Source: Pseudomonas fluorescens
GTDB lineage: Bacteria > Pseudomonadota > Gammaproteobacteria > Pseudomonadales > Pseudomonadaceae
Length of the DNA: 64,000 nucleotides
Assembly: GCF_001307155.1 (NCBI RefSeq)
Contig: NZ_CP012830.1
Span: 1,729,501-1,793,500, forward strand
Direction of reading: 5' to 3'
The first letter of the stretch is position 1; each line of letters opens with the position of its first letter. Shown piece by piece: positions 1 through 9,236 of this stretch. The notes below the pieces were generated by a model. That model saw only the letters and a program-made list of their open reading frames with translations. It was not told the DNA's origin and searched no databases. Made by a program: the position numbers and the translations under genes.

Positions 1-536
1 GCCCATTGCTCTCGCTGGATGAAAAAGTCAGCGGTTCCCTGAGCCCGGCGTTTTCCGGCGAAGGCTACCCGCGCAGTGATCTCGGGTTGATCGTTGCGGG
101 CAAGGCGGGCGAGCGGCTGGTGGGTTCGCGCAGTGCCGCCGAATATGGCCTGACTGCCAACGGTGCCGGTGGCGGGGAGTCGCCAAGCGCGTTGAACATG
201 GCCGCCGGTGTATTGCCGGAAGCCGAGATTCTCAAGCAGCTCGGCACTGGCCTGTACATCAGCAACCTGTGGTACCTGAATTACTCGGACCAACCGGCCG
301 CACGCTTGACCGGCATGACCCGCTTCGCGACCTTCTGGGTCGAAAACGGCGAGATTCAGGCACCGGTCAGCACCATGCGCTTCGATGACAGCGCCTACAG
401 CCTGCTCGGTTCGCAGCTGGAAGCACTGACGAGTGAGCGTGAGCTGATTCTGTCGCCCAGCACCTACAGCCAGCGCAACACGGCTTCGGCGGTGTTGCCG
501 GGAGCGCTGGTCAGCCGCCTGACGTTGACCCTGTAA
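1..536 (+). CDS. TldD/PmbA-family metalloprotease-related protein (C-terminal part)
   Basis: The reading frame is open to the left edge, so this is the 3' end of a longer gene; about 178 codons are present. The segment looks like the C-terminal region of TldD/PmbA-type proteins: a glycine-rich stretch (NGAGGGESPSA), then ISNLWYLNYSD and a hydrophobic strand-rich tail ending in RLTLTL. The family acts on small peptides and modified peptides in the cytosol. The catalytic part lies outside the window, so subfamily cannot be fixed. A REP-type inverted repeat follows the stop directly. Confidence 0.72.
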   Translation, partial: PLLSLDEKVSGSLSPAFSGEGYPRSDLGLIVAGKAGERLVGSRSAAEYGLTANGAGGGESPSALNMAAGVLPEAEILKQLGTGLYISNLWYLNYSDQPAARLTGMTRFATFWVENGEIQAPVSTMRFDDSAYSLLGSQLEALTSERELILSPSTYSQRNTASAVLPGALVSRLTLTL

Positions 537-540
537 ACAC

Positions 541-683
541 GATCCGTAGCAGCTGGCGAAGCCTGCGTTCGAGGACGGAGTCCTCGCAAAATCAGCAACC
601 GCGTTTCTTCTGAAGAAATGTGGTTGTCAGGTTTCACGACCGCTTCGCGGCCGAACGCAGCCTGCGGCAGCTGCTACGGGATC
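541..683. repeat. REP-type inverted repeat pair (CGTAGCAGCTG type)
   Basis: The left arm GATCCGTAGCAGCTGGCGAA is mirrored by the right arm ending in CAGCTGCTACGGGATC. Inner arms carry GCCTGCGTTCG and CGAACGCAGCCTGC. The loop holds a second small palindrome. It lies between two codirectional genes, reaches to within about 45 bases of the next start codon, and could act as a transcription or decay barrier. Confidence 0.85.
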
Positions 684-728
684 GCCATTGCTCTCGCGGA
701 TTGTTTCATCTCCAAAACAAGAGGTCCC

Positions 729-2156
729 ATGCCCAACCATCCGGCTCTTGATGCAATCACCGCCCGCTGGGTCCCCTGGGTGGTGGCGATTGCGTTTTTC
801 ATGCAGTCCCTCGACGGGACCATCCTCAACACTGCCCTGCCCGCCATGGCCCTCGATCTGGCAGAAGACCCACTGCGCATGCAGGGCGTGATCATCGCCT
901 ACATGCTCACGGTCGCCTTGCTGATTCCGGCATCGGGCTGGGTCGCCGACCGCTTCGGCACCAAGAAAATCTTCTTCGGCGCCATCCTCTTGTTCAGCCT
1001 CGGCTCTCTGCTCTGTGCGCTCTCCAGCACCTTGACCATGCTGGTCGGCGCCCGGGTGATTCAGGGGCTGGGCGGCGCATTGATGCTGCCGGTCGGGCGA
1101 CTGGTGGTGCTGCGTGCTTACCCGCGTTCGGAGCTGGTGCGGATCATGGGCTTCATCACCATTCCCGGCCTACTCGGGCCGTTGATCGGTCCGACCATGG
1201 GCGGCTGGATGGTGCAATACCTGACCTGGCACTGGATCTTCCTGATCAATCTGCCGGTCGGGCTGATCGGCTGCTACGCGGTCTGGAAGTTCATCCCGGA
1301 TCTGCGCGGCTCTGAGCGCACGCGCTTCGATGGCTTGGGTTTCCTGCTGTTCGGCGCGGCGATGGTGCTGATCACCATTGCCATGGAAGGCCTGGGCGAA
1401 CTGCACCTTCCGCATTTGCGGGTGATGTTGCTGCTGTTTGGTGGCATGGCGTGCCTGGCGGCGTATTGGCTGCGGGCCGGGCATATCGACAATCCGTTGT
1501 TCGCACCGGCGCTGTTCAAGACCCGGACTTTTGCCGTGGGCATTCTCGGCAACCTGTTCGCCCGGCTGGGCAGCGGCGCCCTGCCGTTTCTGGTGCCATT
1601 GCTGCTACAGGTCGCCTTGGGCTACTCGCCGTCCCTGGCCGGGATGAGCATGTTGCCGCTGGCCGCCGCGGCAATGTTCGCCAAGTCGATCGCGCGACCG
1701 CTGATCGAGCGCCTGGGTTACCGCATCGTGCTGACCGGTAACACCCTGGCGCTGGGAATCATGCTGGCAAGCATGGGCCTGGTCAGTGAGCAGACGCCTT
1801 ATTGGCTGCTGCTGGTGCAACTGGCGATACTCGGGGCGATCAACTCCTTCCAGTTCACAGCGATGAATACCGTGACCCTGATCGACCTCGACGACGCCAG
1901 CGCCAGCAGCGGCAACAGCCTGCTGTCAGTGGTCGCGCAGTTGTCGCTGAGTCTCGGCGTTGCCTGCGCCGGCGCCCTGCTGGGTGGTTTCACGGCGGAG
2001 GTCGGCAATGATGGCGTGAACACGGTGCTGGGCGCCTTCCAACTAACCTTCGTCACCATCGGCATCATGGCAATGCTGGCCGCAACGATCTTTTCCCAGC
2101 TGTCCCCAAAGGATGGCCGACGGATGGTCAGCCGCGAGCACGATGTCGAGCACTAA
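729..2156 (+). CDS. MFS multidrug transporter, DHA2 family (MdtD-like)
   Basis: Inner-membrane drug/proton antiporter of 475 residues with the hydrophobic pattern of the 14-helix DHA2 (EmrB/QacA) class. The N-terminus (FFMQSLDGTILNTALPAMA) carries the DHA2 family's conserved helix-1 motif. Helix 2-3 has the motif A loop GWVADRFGTKK, and helix 5 has the motif C-like GLLGPLIGPTMGG. Overall it resembles E. coli MdtD. The frame opens further upstream at 618, but that stretch is REP sequence. The ATG at 729 gives the family N-terminus and is preferred. No fusion-protein gene is adjacent, so export is probably across the inner membrane only. The substrate cannot be told. Confidence 0.88.
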   Translation: MPNHPALDAITARWVPWVVAIAFFMQSLDGTILNTALPAMALDLAEDPLRMQGVIIAYMLTVALLIPASGWVADRFGTKKIFFGAILLFSLGSLLCALSSTLTMLVGARVIQGLGGALMLPVGRLVVLRAYPRSELVRIMGFITIPGLLGPLIGPTMGGWMVQYLTWHWIFLINLPVGLIGCYAVWKFIPDLRGSERTRFDGLGFLLFGAAMVLITIAMEGLGELHLPHLRVMLLLFGGMACLAAYWLRAGHIDNPLFAPALFKTRTFAVGILGNLFARLGSGALPFLVPLLLQVALGYSPSLAGMSMLPLAAAAMFAKSIARPLIERLGYRIVLTGNTLALGIMLASMGLVSEQTPYWLLLVQLAILGAINSFQFTAMNTVTLIDLDDASASSGNSLLSVVAQLSLSLGVACAGALLGGFTAEVGNDGVNTVLGAFQLTFVTIGIMAMLAATIFSQLSPKDGRRMVSREHDVEH

Positions 2157-2158
2157 CT

Positions 2159-2262
2159 CGTAGCAGCTGCCGAGGCACGAGGCTGCGTTGCGTGTCCGCA
2201 GGACCGCCCTCGGGGGCTACTTCGCAGGCCAACGCAGCCTCGTGCCTCGGCAGTTGCTACGA
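2159..2262. repeat. REP-type long hairpin
   Basis: Arms of about 31 bases (2159-2189 and 2231-2261) pair almost perfectly: CGTAGCAGCTGCCGAGGC against GCCTCGGCAGTTGCTACG, with a single G-T mismatch. It starts three bases after the MFS stop codon and may also serve as its 3' end structure. Confidence 0.85.
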
Positions 2263-2351
2263 CGATTTGCTACGGCTATTCGTCCAGAATTTGCAGGTGG
2301 AGCGCGCGGGACTGGTACACTGCGCGACATTTTGTTTTGCAGGCCAGTCCC

Positions 2352-3737
2352 GTGACCACCATCGCCACCGCTTTTAATACTTTGCCGCTGTCCGCCGCCA
2401 TGCTGGCTAACCTCGACTCCCTCGGTTATGCCCAGATGACGCCGATCCAGGCGCAAAGCTTGCCGGTGATCCTCAAGGGGATGGACCTGATCGCCCAGGC
2501 CAAGACCGGCAGCGGCAAAACCGCCGCCTTCGGTATCGGCCTGCTGAACCCGATCAATCCGCGCTTCTTCGGCTGCCAGGCACTGGTGATCTGCCCGACT
2601 CGTGAGCTGGCTGACCAGGTTGCCAAGGAAATCCGTCGACTGGCCCGCGCCGAAGACAACATCAAGGTCCTGACCCTGTGTGGCGGCGTGTCGTTCGGTC
2701 CGCAGATCGGCTCGCTGGAGCACGGCGCGCACATCATCGTCGGCACTCCGGGGCGCATCCAGCAACACCTGCGCAAGGGTTCGCTGGTGCTCCACGGCCT
2801 GAACACGCTGATCCTCGACGAAGCCGACCGCATGCTCGACATGGGGTTCTACGATTCCATTGAAGAAATCATCGCCCAGTGCCCTGAGCGTCGCCAGACC
2901 CTGCTGTTCTCCGCCACGTATCCGGTAGGCATCAAGCAGCTGGCGTCGAAGTTCATGCGTAACCCGCAGCAAGTGAAGGCCGAGGCGTTCCACGACGACA
3001 CCCAGATCGAACAGCGTTTCTTCGAGATTTCGCCGGAAGAGCGCATGGACGCGGTGGTCAAGGTCCTCGCCCATTACCGCCCGCAGTCCACCGTCGCTTT
3101 CTGCTTCACCAAGCAACAAGTGCAGGAAACCGTCGACCACCTGACGGCCAAAGGCATCTCGGCCGTTGGCCTGCACGGTGACCTGGAACAGCGTGATCGC
3201 GACCAGGTGCTGGCAATGTTCGCCAACCGCAGTACTTCGGTACTGGTCGCCACTGACGTCGCCGCCCGTGGTCTGGACATCGATGCGCTGGACATGGTGG
3301 TCAATGTCGAACTGGCCCGCGACTCGGAAATCCACATCCACCGCGTTGGCCGTACCGGTCGTGCCGGTGAGAAAGGCATCGCCATCAGCCTGGTAGCGCC
3401 GTCCGAAGCGCATCGCGCCCAAGCCATCGAGCAACTGCAAAAGTCGCCGCTGAGCTGGGATCAACTGGACAGCCTGACCTCCCAGGGCGGCGCCCCGCTG
3501 CTGCCGGCCATGAGCACCCTGTGCATCGGTGCCGGCCGTAAAGACAAGGTTCGCCCGGGCGACATCCTTGGCGCACTGACCGGCGATGCCGGTGTTCCAG
3601 GCGCCCAGGTCGGCAAAATCGCGATCTTCGACTACCAGGCCTATGTCGCCGTGGAGCGCAGCATCGCCAAGCAAGCCGTGCAGCGCTTGAGCGACGGCAA
3701 GATCAAAGGCCGCTCGCTGCGCGTACGGATTTTGTAA
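2352..3737 (+). CDS. dbpA: ATP-dependent RNA helicase DbpA
   Basis: DEAD-box helicase that acts in assembly of the large ribosomal subunit, normally guided to 23S rRNA hairpin 92. The 461-residue protein has the motif series in order: Q motif (MTPIQAQ), Walker A AKTGSGKT, PTRELA, TPGR, DEAD, SAT, then the C-terminal RecA lobe with VATDVAARGLD and HRVGRTGRAG. The last 75 residues end in KGRSLRVRIL, the DbpA-type RNA-binding domain. The GTG at 2352 gives the usual family start VTTIATAFNTLPLS; a TTG at 2337 lies in frame upstream. An extended -10-like TGGTACACT lies at 2313-2321. A REP pair follows. Confidence 0.95.
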   Translation: MTTIATAFNTLPLSAAMLANLDSLGYAQMTPIQAQSLPVILKGMDLIAQAKTGSGKTAAFGIGLLNPINPRFFGCQALVICPTRELADQVAKEIRRLARAEDNIKVLTLCGGVSFGPQIGSLEHGAHIIVGTPGRIQQHLRKGSLVLHGLNTLILDEADRMLDMGFYDSIEEIIAQCPERRQTLLFSATYPVGIKQLASKFMRNPQQVKAEAFHDDTQIEQRFFEISPEERMDAVVKVLAHYRPQSTVAFCFTKQQVQETVDHLTAKGISAVGLHGDLEQRDRDQVLAMFANRSTSVLVATDVAARGLDIDALDMVVNVELARDSEIHIHRVGRTGRAGEKGIAISLVAPSEAHRAQAIEQLQKSPLSWDQLDSLTSQGGAPLLPAMSTLCIGAGRKDKVRPGDILGALTGDAGVPGAQVGKIAIFDYQAYVAVERSIAKQAVQRLSDGKIKGRSLRVRIL

Positions 3738-3754
3738 CAAACGCTGCCCACCTC

Positions 3755-3886
3755 TGTGGCGAGGGAGCTTGCTCCCGCTGGGTCGCGCAGCGGCCCCGAA
3801 ACCAGCAAACGCGATTCACCAGACGGACCGCACTTGCCGGATTACGACTGCTACGCACTCGAGCGGGAGCAAGCTCCCTCTCCACA
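3755..3886. repeat. REP-type inverted repeat pair (TGTGGCGAGGGAGC type)
   Basis: The left arm TGTGGCGAGGGAGCTTGCTC is mirrored by GAGCAAGCTCCCTCTCCACA. An inner palindrome CGCAGCGGCC lies in the spacer. This is the most frequent repeat type in the window. Confidence 0.9.
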
Positions 3887-3929
3887 AAAGCACTTGCCAG
3901 CCTTGCTAACAAAACTTGAGGACACCGTT

Positions 3930-5108
3930 TTGCGCTCTACCGAAGTCGTGATCATTGGCGCTGGCGCCGCTGGGTTGATGTGTGCACTGACCGCCGCCGG
4001 GCGCGGGCGCAAGGTGATGTTGCTCGACCACGCAAACAAGGCCGGCAAGAAAATCCTCATGTCCGGTGGTGGCCGCTGCAATTTCACCAACATGTACACC
4101 GAGCCGAGCAATTTCCTCTCGCAAAACGCTCACTTCTGTAAATCCGCACTGGCGCGCTATACCCAGTGGGATTTCATCGGGATGGTGGCCAAGCACGGCG
4201 TGCCGTACCACGAGAAAAAGCTCGGCCAGCTATTCTGCGATAACAAATCCAGCGACATCCTCGGCATGCTCCTCGACGAGTGCGATCAGGTCGGCGTCAG
4301 CCTGCATCTCGACACCTCGATCCAGCAGATCGAAAAACTCGACAGCGGCTACCTGCTGGAAACCACGTTGGGCCAGTTGACCTGCGAATCGCTGGTGATC
4401 GCCACCGGCGGCCTGTCGATTCCAACCCTGGGCGCCACCGGTTTCGGCTATCAAGTAGCCAAGCAGTTCGGCCACCAGTTGCTGCCCACCCGCGCCGGCC
4501 TGGTGCCGTTCACCATCACCGACCAACTCAAAGAGCTGTGCACCGAGCTCTCCGGTACGTCGGTGGATTGTCTGGTGAGCTGCAACGATCAGAGCTTTCG
4601 CGAGAACATCCTGTTCACCCACCGTGGCCTCAGCGGCCCGGCGATTTTGCAGATTTCCTCGTTCTGGCAATCCGGCGACGCCGTCGAAATCAACCTGATG
4701 CCCGACCACGACGTGCCGAGCTGGTTGCAACAGCAGCAAGCCGAGCGCCCGAACAGCGAACTGAAAACCCTGCTCGGCGAAATCTTCACCAAGAAGATGG
4801 CCAACCTGCTGGCCGACAACTGGTTCGTCTCCAAGCCGATGAAACAGTACACCCACGCCGAGCTGGCCGATATCGCTGCCAAACTGGCGAGCTGGACACT
4901 GGTCCCGGCTGGTACCGAAGGCTATCGCACAGCCGAAGTCACACTCGGTGGCGTCGACACCCACGAAGTCTCGTCCAAAACCATGGAATCGCTGAAAAGC
5001 CCCGGCCTGTACTTCATCGGTGAAGTGCTGGACGTCACCGGGCACCTGGGCGGTTTCAACTTCCAATGGGCCTGGGCCTCGGGTTACGCAGCGGCGCAGT
5101 ACGTCTAA
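3930..5108 (+). CDS. NAD(P)/FAD-dependent oxidoreductase, HI0933/YhiN family
   Basis: Flavoprotein of the HI0933-like (BaiN/YhiN) family, 392 residues. The N-terminal Rossmann motif VVIIGAGAAGLMCAL binds FAD. The family signature AGKKILMSGGGRCNFTN follows at about residue 45. The C-terminal GEVLDVTGHLGGFNFQWAWASG is the second FAD contact. The long frame opens at 3756 inside a REP element, so that start is rejected. TTG at 3930 has a GAGGA ribosome site seven bases upstream and begins just before the Rossmann strand. The physiological substrate of the family is unsettled. REP pairs flank the gene on both sides. Confidence 0.87.
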   Translation: MRSTEVVIIGAGAAGLMCALTAAGRGRKVMLLDHANKAGKKILMSGGGRCNFTNMYTEPSNFLSQNAHFCKSALARYTQWDFIGMVAKHGVPYHEKKLGQLFCDNKSSDILGMLLDECDQVGVSLHLDTSIQQIEKLDSGYLLETTLGQLTCESLVIATGGLSIPTLGATGFGYQVAKQFGHQLLPTRAGLVPFTITDQLKELCTELSGTSVDCLVSCNDQSFRENILFTHRGLSGPAILQISSFWQSGDAVEINLMPDHDVPSWLQQQQAERPNSELKTLLGEIFTKKMANLLADNWFVSKPMKQYTHAELADIAAKLASWTLVPAGTEGYRTAEVTLGGVDTHEVSSKTMESLKSPGLYFIGEVLDVTGHLGGFNFQWAWASGYAAAQYV

Positions 5109-5135
5109 CGCCATCGCATGCGGTGATCAGGCTTT

Positions 5136-5268
5136 TGTGGCGAGGGAGCTTGCTCCCGCTGGCCTGCGAAGCAGGCCCAAAACCTGTCACCACTGTCTGC
5201 CAGACACACCGCATGCATAGGGTTTACGACGGCTACGCCGCCGAGCGGGAGCAAGCTCCCTCGCCACA
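5136..5268. repeat. REP-type inverted repeat pair
   Basis: Arms TGTGGCGAGGGAGCTTGCTC and GAGCAAGCTCCCTCGCCACA enclose a spacer with GCGAAGCAGGCC and GGCTACGCCGCC palindromic parts. It lies between the flavoprotein gene and yccS. Confidence 0.9.
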
Positions 5269-5399
5269 GGGTTCAATGCAGACCTGACAGTTTTACCCAG
5301 GAAGGAACAGTTTTTGCTGTCAGATGTGATCGGCGCCATTGCGTCGTCGTCATTACTGGCTCAATTTAGCTGCATTGCCCCGGAAGGCCTCCGCACTTC

Positions 5400-7583
5400 A
5401 TGTCATCAACCTCGTTTCGTCAGACTCTGCGTCGCCTTTGGGCGCTGGATAAATTCAGCTACAGCGTGCGGGTGTTCATCGCCCTGACCGGCACCATGGC
5501 GCTGTGTTGGTATCAAAATGAAATGGGCCTGCTGATCCCGCTGTTCCTGGGGATTATCGCCAGCGCCCTGGCCGAAACCGACGACAGTTGGCAGGGCCGT
5601 CTGAATGCATTGGCGGTGACGCTGGTGTGCTTCAGCGTTGCCGCGTTCTCGGTCGAGTTGTTATTCCCCTATCCATACATCTTCGTGGTCGCCCTGGCAC
5701 TCGCCAGTTTCGGCCTGACCATGCTCGGCGCCTTGGGCGAACGCTATGGCGCGATTGCCTCGGCGACGTTGATTCTGTCGGTGTACACCATGATCGGCGT
5801 GGACCAGCGCGGTGGCGCGGTCACCGACTTCTGGCATGAACCGGTGTTGCTGGTGGCCGGTGCCGCCTGGTATGGCTTGCTCTCGGTGCTGTGGCAGGCG
5901 CTGTTTTCCAACCAGCCGGTGCAGCAGAGCCTGGCGCGGTTGTTTCGCGAGCTGGGGTTTTACCTGAAGCTCAAATCGTCACTGTTCGAGCCGATCCGCC
6001 AGATGGACGTCGAAGCCCGCAGGCTGGAACTGGCGCAGCAGAATGGCCGAGTGGTCGCGGCGCTCAACGCCGCCAAGGAAATCATCCTGCACCGGGTCGG
6101 CAACGGCCGGCCGGGGTCGAAAGTCAGTCGTTACCTGAAGCTGTATTTCCTCGCCCAGGACATCCACGAACGCGCAAGCTCTTCGCACTACCCATACAAC
6201 GCCCTGGCTGAAGCCTTTTTCCACAGCGACGTACTGTTCCGCTGCCAACGCCTGCTCCGCCAGCAAGGCAAAGCCTGCCGGGCATTGGCCGAGTCGATCC
6301 AGATGCGCCAGCCGTTCGTCTATGACGACAGCTTTGCCGAAGCCCTGAGCGACCTGCACGCCTCCCTCGAACACTTGCGCATCCAGAGCAACCCGGCCTG
6401 GCGCGGTTTGCTGCGCTCATTGCGTGCACTGGCAGCCAACCTCAGCACGCTTGACCGCTTGCTCAGCGACGCAAGCAATCCCGACAGCCTGGCCGACGCC
6501 ACCGACAGCAGCCTGCTCGACCGTTCACCGCGCAACCTCAAGGACGTCTGGACGCGCCTGCGCACGCAGCTGACGCCGACTTCGTTGCTGTTTCGGCATG
6601 CCCTGCGTTTGCCTCTGGCCCTGACCGTCGGCTACGGCATGGTGCACTTGATCCACCCGTCGCAAGGCTACTGGATCATCCTCACCACACTGTTTGTCTG
6701 CCAACCGAACTACGGCGCCACCCGGCGCAAACTCGGTCAGCGGATCCTCGGCACCGCGATCGGCCTGACCCTGGCCTGGGCGTTGTTCGATCTGTTCCCC
6801 AATCCACTGGTGCAGTCGAGTTTCGCAATTGCCGCCGGCGTGGTGTTCTTTATCAACCGCACCACCCGCTACACGCTGGCGACTGCGGCAATCACCTTGA
6901 TGGTGCTGTTCTGCTTCAATCAGGTCGGCGACGGCTACGGGCTGTTCCTGCCAAGGCTGCTCGACACCTTGCTCGGCGGTCTGATCGCGGGGCTCGCGGT
7001 GCTGCTGTTCCTGCCGGACTGGCAGGGCCGCAGGCTGAACAAAGTGCTGGCCAACACCCTCACCTGCAACAGCATTTACCTGCGCCAGATCATGCAGCAA
7101 TACGCTGTCGGAAAACGTGATGACCTGGCCTATCGGCTGGCTCGACGCAATGCCCACAACGCCGATGCGGCGCTGTCGACCACCTTGGCCAACATGCTCA
7201 TGGAGCCGGGGCATTTCCGTAAGGAAGCCGATGTCGGTTTCCGTTTCCTGGTGCTTTCCCACACCTTGCTCAGCTACCTCTCGGGCCTCGGTGCGCACCG
7301 CGAAATCCAGCTACCCGCTGACATTCGGGAACAGTTGATCAACGGTGCCGGCGTCAGTCTGGCAACCAGCATCGACGAAATCGCCCAAGGGCTGGCGAGC
7401 AAATCGCCGATTGCGATTCAGAGCGACGACGAAGAAGCCCTGGCCGCCGGGCTTGAACAAATGCCTGACGAGATCGACGAAGGTCAGCGTCTGGTGCAAA
7501 CCCAACTGGGGTTGATCTGCCGGCAACTGGGACCGTTGCGCACGCTGGCGGCACATTTGATCAAGGATACGAGCGAGGAGTGA
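5400..7583 (+). CDS. yccS: YccS-type inner-membrane protein (FUSC superfamily)
   Basis: 727-residue integral membrane protein with the duplicated layout of the YccS/YhfK family. A first bundle of hydrophobic helices (about residues 25-175) is followed by a long soluble helical region (about 180-390), a second helix bundle (about 400-545, with GYWIILTTLFVCQPNYGATRR, the FUSC signature), and a soluble C-terminal domain. The family is related to aromatic-acid exporters (AaeB-like), but the role of YccS is not firmly known. The ATG at 5400 gives the usual start; the 130 bases before it contain no other gene. A REP pair lies nine bases after the stop. Confidence 0.85.
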   Translation: MSSTSFRQTLRRLWALDKFSYSVRVFIALTGTMALCWYQNEMGLLIPLFLGIIASALAETDDSWQGRLNALAVTLVCFSVAAFSVELLFPYPYIFVVALALASFGLTMLGALGERYGAIASATLILSVYTMIGVDQRGGAVTDFWHEPVLLVAGAAWYGLLSVLWQALFSNQPVQQSLARLFRELGFYLKLKSSLFEPIRQMDVEARRLELAQQNGRVVAALNAAKEIILHRVGNGRPGSKVSRYLKLYFLAQDIHERASSSHYPYNALAEAFFHSDVLFRCQRLLRQQGKACRALAESIQMRQPFVYDDSFAEALSDLHASLEHLRIQSNPAWRGLLRSLRALAANLSTLDRLLSDASNPDSLADATDSSLLDRSPRNLKDVWTRLRTQLTPTSLLFRHALRLPLALTVGYGMVHLIHPSQGYWIILTTLFVCQPNYGATRRKLGQRILGTAIGLTLAWALFDLFPNPLVQSSFAIAAGVVFFINRTTRYTLATAAITLMVLFCFNQVGDGYGLFLPRLLDTLLGGLIAGLAVLLFLPDWQGRRLNKVLANTLTCNSIYLRQIMQQYAVGKRDDLAYRLARRNAHNADAALSTTLANMLMEPGHFRKEADVGFRFLVLSHTLLSYLSGLGAHREIQLPADIREQLINGAGVSLATSIDEIAQGLASKSPIAIQSDDEEALAAGLEQMPDEIDEGQRLVQTQLGLICRQLGPLRTLAAHLIKDTSEE

Positions 7584-7591
7584 GCGCGCGC

Positions 7592-7727
7592 CTGTAGCGA
7601 GCGAGCTTGCTCACGCTCGGGTGCGCAGCAGCAGCCGTAAAACCGGTAAATGGTTTTCTACCTGACACATCGAGCAGCTTGTCTTGGGTCGCTTCGCAAC
7701 CCAGTGGGAGCAAGCTCCCTCGCCACA
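7592..7727. repeat. REP-type inverted repeat pair, variant left arm
   Basis: The right arm GGGAGCAAGCTCCCTCGCCACA is canonical. The left arm TGTAGCGAGCGAGCTTGCTC has drifted from TGTGGCGAGGGAGC. It lies between the convergent yccS and the solute-binding protein gene. Confidence 0.82.
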
Positions 7728-7737
7728 ACAGCAGACG

Positions 7738-8475
7738 TCACATTCCATGCTGCCTGAGCAATCGCTCATAGCTGCCATCCTCCTTCATCGCTGCAATCTC
7801 GCGGTCGAATCCGGCAACAATCTGTTCATGGTCGGGGTTCTTCAGGCTGACCAGAATATGCAGGCTGTTTTCACTCAGAGGATTGGGCAGGAACTCCACG
7901 GCATTGCGCACCTTGGAGGATTCGCGCGCCAGGTAATAGCGGGCAACGTATTCGTCTTCCAGGGTCAGCTTCACCCGGTCAGCGGCGAGCATGCGCACCG
8001 CCATGGGGAAGTTGTGCACCTGCACTTTCTGCAAGGCGGCGTCACCGTCAAACGCGGGTGAATAGGCGTAGCCGCGCACCACGGCAACCGGATAGGTGTG
8101 CAGCTGCTGCAAGTTGTTGTATTCGATCGGCGTGTCTTTACGCTTGAGGAAACGTATCCGGTTGAGCAGGTACTCACTGGAAAACTGCCCGATGTGGGTG
8201 CGCTCCTCGTTGAACCAGGCATTGACCAGCACGTCGTAACGCCCTTCGCCCACACCCAGCAAAGCCCTGGCCCAAGGCACCTGCTCAAAATCGCTGGCAT
8301 AACCCGCCCGCGCCAGCGCAGTACTGACAATGTCGGTTGCCACCCCGCCATTGACCAGCGTGGCATCGGTAAAGGGGGGCCAGGCATCGGCCACCAGTCG
8401 CAGTTTTTCTGCTGTGGCGGCCTGGCTCAGCAACAGCAATCCAATCAAAGCAACAGCTCGATGCAATCGCGGCAT
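7738..8475 (-). CDS. Periplasmic solute-binding protein, family 3
   Basis: 245-residue secreted protein. The N-terminus has a signal peptide (hydrophobic ALIGLLLLSQAATA, cleavage probably before EKL). The mature part starts with LRLVADAWPPFTD, the family-3 ligand-pocket strand, and contains YDVLVNAWFNEERT in the second half of lobe 1. The family captures amino acids or other small polar ligands. No permease or ATPase gene is nearby, so it may be an orphan binding protein or sensor-type protein. The ligand is unknown. A similar orphan lies at 39714-40529. Confidence 0.82.
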   Translation of the reverse strand: MPRLHRAVALIGLLLLSQAATAEKLRLVADAWPPFTDATLVNGGVATDIVSTALARAGYASDFEQVPWARALLGVGEGRYDVLVNAWFNEERTHIGQFSSEYLLNRIRFLKRKDTPIEYNNLQQLHTYPVAVVRGYAYSPAFDGDAALQKVQVHNFPMAVRMLAADRVKLTLEDEYVARYYLARESSKVRNAVEFLPNPLSENSLHILVSLKNPDHEQIVAGFDREIAAMKEDGSYERLLRQHGM

Positions 8476-8740
8476 GCTAAAAAATCCTTAGCGGGCGGGC
8501 AGCCCAACGTGTTTTTAGCCAAAACTCGAAGGCCTGTGTGCCCAATAGCGGCCACAACCCAGGCACTAACAGTAGTTCATTGAAGCCACAACAAATCGCT
8601 AAAAATCAGATTACACAAAGAAGACAACGTCGCGAGAAATGAATGATGGCATTTTGGCCTTTGTCACAGTTTTTTATGCCGCAAGACATCCGGTAGCGGG
8701 ACGCTTAGTATCGGAGCAACGTTGTTCAAGGAATGTGAAG

Positions 8741-9193
8741 ATGACAATCGATTGGGTCTGCAAACACCACAGCGATCTGGGCAAAGAGCAGTTGTACGCC
8801 ATTCTGCAGTTGCGCACGCAAGTGTTCGTCGTTGAGCAGAAATGCGCCTATCAGGAAGTCGATGGGCTGGACCTGGACGGTGACACCTGCCACTTGATGG
8901 CCTGGGACGGCGATCAGCTGGTGGCCTACCTGCGTTTGCTCGACCCGATCTCACAGGGCGGCGACGTGGTCATCGGCCGTGTGGTGATTGCCCCTCAGGC
9001 GCGGGGCCAGGGCCTGGGTCATGAGTTGATGGCGCAGGGGCTCAAGCAGGCTGAGAAATACTGGCCTGAAGTGCCGATCTATCTGTCGGCCCAGGCACAT
9101 TTGCAGGGGTATTACGGGAGGTACGGGTTTGTCGTGGTGGGCGAGGAATACCTGGAGGATGACATTCCGCATATCGGGATGCGCCGTCCCTAG
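8741..9193 (+). CDS. elaA: GNAT acetyltransferase, ElaA type
   Basis: 150-residue N-acetyltransferase of the ElaA subfamily. The N-terminal ILQLRTQVFVVEQKCAYQEV is diagnostic for ElaA-like proteins. The acetyl-CoA binding loop VVIAPQARGQGLGHELM (RxxGxG/A pattern) lies near residue 85-100, and the C-terminus has QGYYGRYGFVVVGEEYLEDDIPH. An in-frame codon exists at 8639, but the ATG at 8741 gives the family start MTIDW. The cellular substrate is not known. A short perfect palindrome follows the stop. Confidence 0.87.
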   Translation: MTIDWVCKHHSDLGKEQLYAILQLRTQVFVVEQKCAYQEVDGLDLDGDTCHLMAWDGDQLVAYLRLLDPISQGGDVVIGRVVIAPQARGQGLGHELMAQGLKQAEKYWPEVPIYLSAQAHLQGYYGRYGFVVVGEEYLEDDIPHIGMRRP

Positions 9194-9194
9194 T

Positions 9195-9225
9195 GATCGT
9201 TCCCATGCTCTGCGTGGGAACGATC
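9195..9225. repeat. Short perfect inverted repeat
   Basis: Arms GATCGTTCCCA and TGGGAACGATC pair over 11 bases around a nine-base loop, two bases after the elaA stop codon. There is no T-run, so it is better called one of the small dispersed GTTCCCA...TGGGAAC repeats of Pseudomonas than an intrinsic terminator. It separates elaA from the convergent winged-helix gene. Confidence 0.75.
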
Positions 9226-9236
9226 AAGCACCTCCG

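Noticed and set aside
2217-3740. Minus-strand frame of 507 codons opposite dbpA
   Set aside because: Shadow of the helicase gene; begins and ends with the dbpA coding limits and runs into REP sequence.
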